Source: JAHJQZ01 sp963675235
GTDB taxonomy: Bacteria; Pseudomonadota; Alphaproteobacteria; Rhizobiales; Devosiaceae
Direction of reading: 5' to 3'
Assembly: GCA_963675235.2 (NCBI GenBank)
Contig: CAXXFU010000002.1
Coordinates: forward strand, 1-64,000
DNA length: 64,000 nt
This document shows, piece by piece, positions 24,942 to 32,097 of this stretch; position 1 is the stretch's first letter, and each line of letters begins with the position of its first letter. The position numbers were made by a program, and so were the translations under genes. The notes under the pieces are model-generated. The model ran no database searches. It was not told the DNA's origin and saw only the letters and a list, made by a program, of their open reading frames with translations.

Positions 24942-26915
24942 ATGACGATCGAACTCGGACATTTCGCCTTCGTTCTCGCCACCGCGATCGCGTTGGTAAC
25001 GGCGGTTCTCGGCATCGTCTTCTGGCGCAACACGCCCTGGGTCCATCGCTTCACCGGACAGGCGGCGATCCTGCAGTTCGTCCTGGTCGGTATCGCCTTC
25101 GCCACCCTGATCCAGGCCTTCGCTACCTCCGATTTCTCCCTGGCGCTGGCCTTCGAGAACTCCCACTCCCAGCAGCCGATGCTCTACCGCATCACCAGCG
25201 TCTGGGGGAATCACGAGGGATCGATCCTCCTGTGGATCCTGATTCTCACCCTGTTCGGCGGCGCCGTCGCCGTGTTCGGCCGCAACCTGCCGCGCGACCT
25301 GCACACCTTGGTCATCGCGGTTCAGTCGGCGCTTGTCGCGGCGTTCTCGGCCTTTTCGCTTTTCACCTCGAACCCGTTCATCCGGCTCAATCCGCCGCCG
25401 TTCGAGGGACGCGATCTCAATCCGATTCTTCAGGACATCGGCCTCGCCATCCATCCGCCGCTTCTCTACACCGGCTATGTCGGTTTCTCTGTCTGTTTCG
25501 CCTTTGCCGTCGCCGCGCTCGTATCCGGCCGCATCGATGCCGCCTGGGCGCGCTGGGTCCGGCCGTGGACGCTGGCCTCCTGGCTGTTCCTGACGCTCGG
25601 CATCGCCATGGGCTCGTACTGGGCCTATTACGAACTTGGCTGGGGCGGCTGGTGGTTCTGGGATCCGGTCGAGAACGCCAGCTTCATGCCGTGGCTCGCA
25701 GGCACGGCGCTGCTGCACTCGGCGCTGGTGATGGAAAAGCGCAACGCCCTGAAGATCTGGACGGTGTTCCTGGCCATCATCACCTTTTCGCTCAGCCTTC
25801 TGGGCACGTTCCTCGTGCGCTCGGGCATCCTGACTTCGGTTCACTCGTTTGCCTCGGACCCGACGCGTGGCGTCGTCATCCTGGCCATGCTGGCGATCAT
25901 CATCGGCGCCGCTTTCGCCCTGTTCGCCTGGCGGGCGCCAAGCCTGAAAGCGGGTGGGCTGTTCGCTCCGGTCAGCCGGGAAGGGGCACTGGTGCTCAAC
26001 AACCTGTTCCTGGCCACGGCCGCGGCGGCGGTGCTTGTCGGTACGCTCTATCCGCTGATACTCGATGCCCTGACCGGCACGCGCATTTCGGTCGGTGCGC
26101 CGTTCTTCAACCTGACCTTCATGATCCTGATGACGCCGCTGCTTGTCGTTCTGCCCTTCGGTCCGTTCATGGCCTGGAAACGCGCAGATCTGCTCGCCGT
26201 GGCGCGGCGTCTCGGCCTTGCGGTCATTGCCGCATTCGCCCTGACAGCTGTGGTGTTCATCATCTCCGGCATTCCGGTGTCGCTGGCGCCGGTCGGCTTC
26301 CTGCTCGGCTTCTGGGTCATGCTCGGCGCCGTCGCCGACCTCGTCGAGCGAGCGCGCATCGGCCGCATCGGTTTTGGCGACAGCCTCAAACGCCTGACCG
26401 GCCTGCCACGCACCGTCTGGTCGACGGCCATCGCCCATTTCGGGCTCGGGGTATCGGTTCTCGGCATCGTCTCGGCGACGAGCTTCTCGACCGAGAACAT
26501 CACCACCCTCGCTCGCGGCGAGACGGCGGAGCTTTCCGGCTACGAAGTGACGCTGACAAACGAGCAGACCCTCGCCGGGCCGAACTATGATGCCGACCGC
26601 ATCACCTTGTCGGTGACGGCGCCCGGAGGTGGCGTTCGCGACATCACTTCGGAAAAACGCATCTATCGCGCATCGCGCATGCCGACGACCGAATCCGGCA
26701 TCCTGACCTATGGCTTTTCCCAGCTCTATGTCGCCATCGGCGACCCGGTCGATGGCGGCGGGCACGTGGTTCGCATCTGGTGGAAGCCGTTCGTCACCCT
26801 GATCTGGCTCGGTACCATTCTGATGGCTGCCGCCGGCGCGCTGTCGCTGACCGATCGGCGCCTGCGCATCGGCGCCCCGGCCCGCCGCAGGGTCCAGATG
26901 GAGCCGGCCGAATGA
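24942..26915 (+). CDS. ccmF: Cytochrome c haem lyase subunit CcmF
   Basis: A 657-residue polytopic membrane protein of the haem-handling superfamily. The tryptophan-rich WWD motif is present as GWGGWWFWDPVENASFMPW (near residue 236), together with the TSVWGNHEGSILLWI segment and conserved periplasmic His residues. Length is normal for CcmF. It works with CcmH and CcmI to ligate haem to CxxCH motifs in the periplasm. ATG 24942 follows the ccmE stop after 1 base, and the stop overlaps the ccmH start. Confidence 0.97.
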   Translation: MTIELGHFAFVLATAIALVTAVLGIVFWRNTPWVHRFTGQAAILQFVLVGIAFATLIQAFATSDFSLALAFENSHSQQPMLYRITSVWGNHEGSILLWILILTLFGGAVAVFGRNLPRDLHTLVIAVQSALVAAFSAFSLFTSNPFIRLNPPPFEGRDLNPILQDIGLAIHPPLLYTGYVGFSVCFAFAVAALVSGRIDAAWARWVRPWTLASWLFLTLGIAMGSYWAYYELGWGGWWFWDPVENASFMPWLAGTALLHSALVMEKRNALKIWTVFLAIITFSLSLLGTFLVRSGILTSVHSFASDPTRGVVILAMLAIIIGAAFALFAWRAPSLKAGGLFAPVSREGALVLNNLFLATAAAAVLVGTLYPLILDALTGTRISVGAPFFNLTFMILMTPLLVVLPFGPFMAWKRADLLAVARRLGLAVIAAFALTAVVFIISGIPVSLAPVGFLLGFWVMLGAVADLVERARIGRIGFGDSLKRLTGLPRTVWSTAIAHFGLGVSVLGIVSATSFSTENITTLARGETAELSGYEVTLTNEQTLAGPNYDADRITLSVTAPGGGVRDITSEKRIYRASRMPTTESGILTYGFSQLYVAIGDPVDGGGHVVRIWWKPFVTLIWLGTILMAAAGALSLTDRRLRIGAPARRRVQMEPAE

Positions 26916-27382
26916 AGCACCTGCTTGCAGCCGTGATGCTGGCGTTGTCGCTGACTAGTCCGGCGCTCGCCGTCAATCCCGATGAAATGCTTGCCGATCC
27001 GGCGCTTGAAGAGCGGGCCATGGAGATTTCCAAGGGCATCAGGTGCCTGGTCTGCCAGAACGAGAGCATCGACGATTCCAATGCCGACCTGGCCCGCGAC
27101 CTGCGCCTTCTGGTGCGCGAGCGCCTGACCGAAGGCGATAGCGACGATGAGGTCCGGCAATATCTCGTCGATCGCTACGGCGAGTTCGTCTTGTTGCTGC
27201 CGCGCTTAAACTGGCACACCTTGATGCTGTGGCTGGCGACCCCGGTCGTCTTCCTCATCGGCGTCATTGCCATCTGGTTGAGGGCCAGGCGTCCGGCCAA
27301 TCTGCCCGGCACCAAATTGAGCGAGGAAGAGGAACAGGCCCTGGCCAAGCTCAGGGACGAGGACACGCGCACGCCGTCATGA
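26912..27382 (+). CDS. ccmH: Cytochrome c maturation thiol protein CcmH (CycL)
   Basis: A 156-residue protein with a cleavable signal (MKHLLAAVMLALSLTSPALA), the redox motif IRCLVCQNESIDDSNADLA (family form LRCxxCQ) and a single C-terminal membrane helix near residues 103-124 followed by a charged tail. It keeps apocytochrome thiols reduced for haem attachment. ATG 26912 overlaps the ccmF stop and its TGA overlaps the next ATG at 27379. ccmABCDG are not in this window and must be encoded elsewhere. Confidence 0.96.
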   Translation: MKHLLAAVMLALSLTSPALAVNPDEMLADPALEERAMEISKGIRCLVCQNESIDDSNADLARDLRLLVRERLTEGDSDDEVRQYLVDRYGEFVLLLPRLNWHTLMLWLATPVVFLIGVIAIWLRARRPANLPGTKLSEEEEQALAKLRDEDTRTPS

Positions 27383-28136
27383 GCCTCGATCTCGTCGCGC
27401 TTGTGCTGCCGGGGCTCGACCCCTGGGCCGCGATCGGCCTGATCATCCTCAGTTTCTTCACGTCCGCCGTCACCGCCGCCTTTTCGCTCGGCGGCGGTAT
27501 GCTGTTGCTGTCGTTCATGGTGATGGTGTTGCCGCCTACGGTGATCGTGCCGGTGCACGGGCTGTGCAGCTCGGCTCCAATGCCGGACGCGCCGTGGTGC
27601 AGCGCCGTCATGCCAACTGGACGATCGCCATCCCGATGATCGTCGGCGCCATACCCGGCGCCTATTTCGGCGGCCAGTTCGTCTCGATCCTGCCCGGAAC
27701 GGCGCTGACGCTCGTCATCGGACTGTTCGTATTGGCGACGACCTGGGTCAGACTGCCCAAGCAGGACATCAACGGCCCGATAACCCTTGGTTTGGTTGGA
27801 GGCGCGATCGGCGCGGTCGGTATGGTGGTCAGTGCCACCGGACCGCTGACGTCGCTGTTCCTGTCGCGCAATCCGGACCGGCGCGTTGTCGTGGCCACCC
27901 ATGCCACCATCATGACGGCGCAGCACCTCAGCAAAATCGTCGTTTTCGTCATGCTCGGCTTTGCCATCGGTCCTTGGCTGGTGCTGGCGGCGGCAATGAT
28001 CATGTCGGGTTTTGCCGGCACGCTCGTCGGTACGCGCCTGCTCGAGCGGCTGCCGGAGAAACTGTTTCGGTTCGGACTGAAGGCCCTTTTGACACTCATC
28101 GCGCTAGGGCTGGTCGTGCGCGGCCTGGGTTTCTGA
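27379..28136 (+). pseudogene. TauE/SafE-family permease, single-base frameshift
   Basis: The gene starts at ATG 27379, overlapping the ccmH stop, and reads MSLDLVALVLPGLDPW... through FSLGGGMLLLSFMVMVLPP to VIVPVHGL. At about 27562-27565 the frame is lost; the next frame continues the protein at once with QLGSNAGRAVVQRRHANW and runs to the stop at 28134-28136. Adding one G in CTGTGCAG (to CTGGTGCAG) restores a 252-residue, multi-helix TauE/SafE protein, a family exporting or importing sulfite and organosulfonates. Both halves are otherwise clean, so the lesion is very recent or is a sequencing error. Rejoined by the native start, the protein would be normal. Confidence 0.85.
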
Positions 28137-28277
28137 CACGCCATCTTCCGGTCCCGTACCCGCCGCAATCTCGCCTGAAACATTACGGGCTTTTAATGTG
28201 CGTGAAAGAGAGCGGAAAGGCGCAACGCGGCATAACGACGCTCCAACTGCTGGTGCAGAAACCTACGGAGATACTCA

Positions 28278-29831
28278 ATGAACAATGGCATTCTGAAGGG
28301 CGCAAGGCGCTGGGCCGGAGCATCGGCTCTGGCGCTTGCTGTCGCCGTTCCTGTCGTCGTCGGCTACAGCGCATTCAACCACTCGGTTTTCGCCCAGTCC
28401 GGCGTTGCCGCGACCAAGGTCGCCGAGATCACCGTTCCGTCCGCTCCGGCCAACGCGCCGAGCTCGTTCGCCGACCTCGTCGCTGCCGTCAAGCCGGCCG
28501 TGGTCTCGATCACGGTCGAGGGATCGCAGACGGTCTCGAACGGCTCGCGCCTGGGCGAGCAGTACTACTTCAACTTCCCCGACCTGCCACAGGACAATCC
28601 GCTCAGGAAGTTTTTCGACCAGTTCGGCGAGAACGGACCGATGGGTCCGAACGGCCGCAATGGCGCGGGTCCGCTGACGCGCAAGTTCGAAGCGGCCGGT
28701 TCGGGCTTCATCATCTCGTCCGACGGCTACGTCGTCACCAACAACCACGTCGTCAACGATGCGACCAAGATCACCGTGGTGATGGATGATGGCGAGCAGC
28801 ACAATGCAACACTGATCGGCACCGATCCGCGCACCGACCTGGCGCTGCTCAAGATCGACGACGCCATGGACATGCCCTATGTCAACTTCGCCGACACCGA
28901 GCCGCGCGTCGGCGACTGGGTCGTGGCGGTCGGCAATCCGTTCGGCCTTGGCGGTTCGGTCACGGCCGGTATCGTTTCGGCCCGTGGCCGCGATATTTCC
29001 GGCTCTCAGACCGGCGACTTCCTGCAGATCGACGCCGCCATCAACCGCGGCAATTCCGGCGGCCCGGCCTTCGACCTCCACGGCCAGGTGGTTGGCGTCA
29101 ACTCCGCCATCTTCTCGCCGAACGGTGGCAATGTCGGCATCGCCTTTGCCATCCCGACGTCCATCGTCAAGCAGGTCATCACCCAGCTGAAGGAAAACGG
29201 TCACGTTACCCGCGGCTTCCTCGGCGTCAACATTCAGGACGTGACATCCGACATCGCCGACAGCGTCGGCCTGCCGACGGCTCGCGGTGCCCTGGTCACC
29301 GAGACCACGGAAGGTGCGCCGGCGGCTGCAGCTGGCGTCAAGTCGGGCGATATCGTCGTCGAGGTCGATGGCGAACCGGTCGACAACGCCCTTGCCCTGT
29401 CGCGCATGATCGGCGCCAAGGCCCCGGGCACAAGCGTCAAAGTCGTCATCTGGCGTGATGGCTCCAAGCAGGACCTGACCGTCACCCTGGATACGCTCAA
29501 CGAGCAGAAGCTGGCCGAGAACCAGCAGACCCCGACTCCGCCGGAAGTCGTGCCTGGTCCGGTCGAATCGAGTGTCGGCATCATGGTCGTTCCCAATGAC
29601 AACGGCCCGGGTATCGTCATCCGGGACGTCAATCAGGACTCGATCGCGGCGTCCAAGGGTCTGGCCCCCGGTGATGTCATCATCGAAACCGACGGCAAGA
29701 CCATCAACACGGCCGACGATTTCGAGGCCGCGCTCGCCGCCGTCCGTGACAGCGGCCGCACGACGGCGCTGATCAAGACCTCTCGCAACGGCAATATCCG
29801 CTTTGTCGGTCTGCCGCTCGAGGACAACTAG
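28278..29831 (+). CDS. degP: Periplasmic Do-family serine protease/chaperone DegP
   Basis: A 517-residue HtrA/DegP protein. It has a signal-type N-terminus (ALALAVAVPVVVGYSAFNHSVFA), a trypsin-like domain with the His in YVVTNNHVVND, the Asp in RTDLALLKID and the Ser in NRGNSGGPAFDLHGQVVGVNS (given only in part here), then two PDZ domains (starting near GFLGVNIQDV and at GIVIRDVNQDS). It refolds or degrades damaged envelope proteins. A GGAG site precedes ATG 28278. Its place after ccm genes and before a two-component pair follows a common Hyphomicrobiales layout. Confidence 0.95.
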   Translation: MNNGILKGARRWAGASALALAVAVPVVVGYSAFNHSVFAQSGVAATKVAEITVPSAPANAPSSFADLVAAVKPAVVSITVEGSQTVSNGSRLGEQYYFNFPDLPQDNPLRKFFDQFGENGPMGPNGRNGAGPLTRKFEAAGSGFIISSDGYVVTNNHVVNDATKITVVMDDGEQHNATLIGTDPRTDLALLKIDDAMDMPYVNFADTEPRVGDWVVAVGNPFGLGGSVTAGIVSARGRDISGSQTGDFLQIDAAINRGNSGGPAFDLHGQVVGVNSAIFSPNGGNVGIAFAIPTSIVKQVITQLKENGHVTRGFLGVNIQDVTSDIADSVGLPTARGALVTETTEGAPAAAAGVKSGDIVVEVDGEPVDNALALSRMIGAKAPGTSVKVVIWRDGSKQDLTVTLDTLNEQKLAENQQTPTPPEVVPGPVESSVGIMVVPNDNGPGIVIRDVNQDSIAASKGLAPGDVIIETDGKTINTADDFEAALAAVRDSGRTTALIKTSRNGNIRFVGLPLEDN

Positions 29832-29843
29832 CTCCTCCCAGCG

Positions 29844-29878
29844 TTTTCCCCCGGCGGCACACTGCTGCCGGGGGAAAA
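29844..29878. terminator. Strong stem-loop between degP and the next regulator gene
   Basis: TTTTCCCCCGGC at 29844-29855 pairs with GCCGGGGGAAAA at 29867-29878 around an 11-base loop whose GGCA and TGCC ends could extend an alternative stem. No T-run follows on the + strand, so it may be an RNA 3' stabiliser or a partial terminator rather than a full one. Confidence 0.5.
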
Positions 29879-29918
29879 GCATTGAGCCGCCGGGAGCCGG
29901 AAGGTACGAGTAGGGACG

Positions 29919-30590
29919 ATGAAAATCCTTCTTGTCGAAGATGATCGCGAGGCGGCTTCCTATCTCATCCAGGCCCTGGACGAGGTGGGACACGTGACTC
30001 ATCACGCTTCCGACGGCGAAACCGGATACGCCATGGCCTCGGGCATGGATTACGACGTGATGATCATCGATCGCATGCTGCCGCGCCGCGACGGGCTGTC
30101 GATCATCGAATCGCTTCGGGCCGAAGGCGACAAGACGCCGGTCCTCATCCTGTCTGCTCTTGGCGAAGTCGATGATCGCGTTACCGGTCTCAGGGCCGGC
30201 GGCGACGACTATCTGACCAAGCCCTATGCCTTCTCCGAACTTCTGGCGCGCATCGAGGTGCTGGCCCGCCGCGTCAGCCCGTCCGAGGCCCAGACCGTCT
30301 ACCAGGTCGGCGACCTGACCCTTGAGCGCCTGTCGCGCAAGGTCGAGCGCGATGGTGAAACGATCCTGCTGCAGCCACGCGAGTTCCGGCTTCTGGAATA
30401 CCTGATGAAGCATGCCGGGCAGGTCGTGACCCGCACCATGCTGCTCGAGAACGTCTGGGACTATCATTTCGATCCGCAGACGAACGTCATCGACGTACAT
30501 ATGTCGCGTCTCAGATCCAAGATCGACAAGGGTCATGCCTCACCGCTCCTGCACACCATACGCGGCGCCGGATACATGATCCGTGCCTGA
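29919..30590 (+). CDS. OmpR-family response regulator
   Basis: A 223-residue regulator with the pocket LVEDD (residues 5-9), acceptor D51 in IIDRMLPRRDG, switch Ser/Ala region LILSAL and Lys in YLTKPYAF. The C-terminal winged helix has LQPREFRLLEYLMKHAG and VHMSRLRSKID. It overlaps its kinase by 8 bases. Placed right after degP, it may take part in envelope or copper/redox stress control; sequence style is CusR/CopR-like, but the signal cannot be read from the sequence. Confidence 0.85.
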   Translation: MKILLVEDDREAASYLIQALDEVGHVTHHASDGETGYAMASGMDYDVMIIDRMLPRRDGLSIIESLRAEGDKTPVLILSALGEVDDRVTGLRAGGDDYLTKPYAFSELLARIEVLARRVSPSEAQTVYQVGDLTLERLSRKVERDGETILLQPREFRLLEYLMKHAGQVVTRTMLLENVWDYHFDPQTNVIDVHMSRLRSKIDKGHASPLLHTIRGAGYMIRA

Positions 30591-32085
30591 ACAGCGCCCG
30601 GGCGAAGCGGACAAGAGCGCGCCGTCCGCAGTGGACTTTGCAGCTCGGCGCAGCAGGCCCGAGCACGCCGCCCGCCAGCCCTTCCTGGCCCGCATCGCCT
30701 ATTTGTGGCGCACGACCACGGTCCGGCTGACATTCCTGTTCATCCTGATCTTCGTCATCGCCGCCATCGTGCTTCTGGCCTTCATGGCCTACCAGGCGGC
30801 GGTGGTGCTGCAGCGCCAGCAGGGCGCCGACATCAACCGCGAGATCAGCCAGTTCCAGCGACTGGAGATGCAGCAGGGCGCCCAGGTGATGGCGCTGTCG
30901 GTGCAGCGCTTTTCCAACCGGCCCGGCCCGGGCATCTACTATCTCGGCGACGATCTAGGTCACCAGCTGGTCGGCAACGTTTCCGGCCTGCCTGACGACG
31001 TTCTGACCAAGGACGGGCTTTATACCTTCTCGTATGATCGCGGCGCTGCGATCAGCCCGAACGATGAAAGTTCCGCGGATGCGACCGGATTTGCCGTAGC
31101 GCGATCGGTCAAGCTTCCGAGCGGGTTGCGTCTGGTTGTCGGCCGCGACGTGCTCGAGCGACGCGGGTTTTCCCAGATCGTTTTCCAGGGCTTTGCCATT
31201 GGCATGCTCGGCATCGTCGTTCTGTCCATTGCCGCCGGCGGGCTGACGGCCAACCGTGTCCTCAAGCGTATCGATTCGATTTCGGGCACATCGGCAAAGA
31301 TCATGTCGGGCGCCCTGTCCGAACGCGTGCAGGTTACCAAGCGCCACGACGAGTTCGATGCGCTCGCCACCGACCTCAACGCCATGCTTGACCGCATCGA
31401 GCAGCTCATGGTCGGGCTCAAGGAAGTGACCGACAATGTCGCCCACGACCTCAAGACGCCGCTGACCCGGCTGCGCAACAAGGCCGAATCGGCGCTGCGC
31501 GAGGGCCGCACGCCTGAACAGCTGCGCGAGGCGCTTGAGACCACCATCGCCGAATCCGACCAGCTTATCCGCACCTTCAACGCCCTGCTGATGATTGCCC
31601 GCGTCGAGGCCGGAACACCCTCCGGGGCCTTCACCGAGACCGATGTCTCGGCGGTGGCCGAAGACGTGGCGGAGCTTTACCAGCCGGTCGCGGAAGACGC
31701 CGGACTGGCGCTTGTCACCGAAATCACCCCTAGCATCACCATGCGCGCCAATCGTGAACTGGTCGGTCAGGCGCTTGTGAACCTTCTGGAGAACGCCATA
31801 AAATACGCCGGACGCGAGGATGGACAGGGCAAGGTCGTCCTGTCGGCCGAGCGCGTCGGAGGGCGGATCGTCATCTCGGTCGCCGACAATGGACCGGGCA
31901 TTCCGGAGGGGGATCGCGAACATGCTGTCGAGCGTTTTGTCAGGCTCGAGAAAAGCCGCACCGAGCCGGGTTCGGGGCTTGGCCTGTCGCTGGTTTCGGC
32001 CGTGGCGCGGCTGCACAGGGGCGAGCTGCGCCTCGAGGACAATGCTCCCGGCCTTCGCACAGTTCTCGATCTTCCTGCAGACTGA
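30583..32085 (+). CDS. Sensor histidine kinase paired with the regulator at 29919
   Basis: A 500-residue kinase starting with GTG 30583 inside the end of the regulator gene. The first 48 residues are cytoplasmic and basic, helix 1 spans about 47-70 (RLTFLFILIFVIAAIVLLAF), the periplasmic part is about 125 residues, and helix 2 is near 200-225. HAMP and H-box NVAHDLKTPLTRL follow with H288, then the N-box NLLENAIKYAG and G-boxes DNGPGIPEGD and GSGLGLSLV. The overlap implies coupled translation with the regulator. Confidence 0.86.
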   Translation: MPEQRPGEADKSAPSAVDFAARRSRPEHAARQPFLARIAYLWRTTTVRLTFLFILIFVIAAIVLLAFMAYQAAVVLQRQQGADINREISQFQRLEMQQGAQVMALSVQRFSNRPGPGIYYLGDDLGHQLVGNVSGLPDDVLTKDGLYTFSYDRGAAISPNDESSADATGFAVARSVKLPSGLRLVVGRDVLERRGFSQIVFQGFAIGMLGIVVLSIAAGGLTANRVLKRIDSISGTSAKIMSGALSERVQVTKRHDEFDALATDLNAMLDRIEQLMVGLKEVTDNVAHDLKTPLTRLRNKAESALREGRTPEQLREALETTIAESDQLIRTFNALLMIARVEAGTPSGAFTETDVSAVAEDVAELYQPVAEDAGLALVTEITPSITMRANRELVGQALVNLLENAIKYAGREDGQGKVVLSAERVGGRIVISVADNGPGIPEGDREHAVERFVRLEKSRTEPGSGLGLSLVSAVARLHRGELRLEDNAPGLRTVLDLPAD

Positions 32086-32097
32086 AGGCGCGCCCGC

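Noticed and set aside
24900..26765. 621-codon - strand frame antisense to ccmF
   Set aside because: It mirrors the codon pattern of ccmF and has no recognisable domain.
27229..27639. Two separate genes instead of one frameshifted TauE/SafE gene
   Set aside because: The two halves are contiguous parts of one family and join exactly with one added base; the second half has no ribosome site.
29844..29878. A textbook rho-independent terminator after degP
   Set aside because: The stem is strong but no T-run follows on the + strand; it is listed only as a stem-loop of uncertain role.
28275..30536. 753-codon - strand frame antisense to degP and the regulator
   Set aside because: It spans two well-supported + strand genes and their intergenic hairpin, as a shadow frame would.
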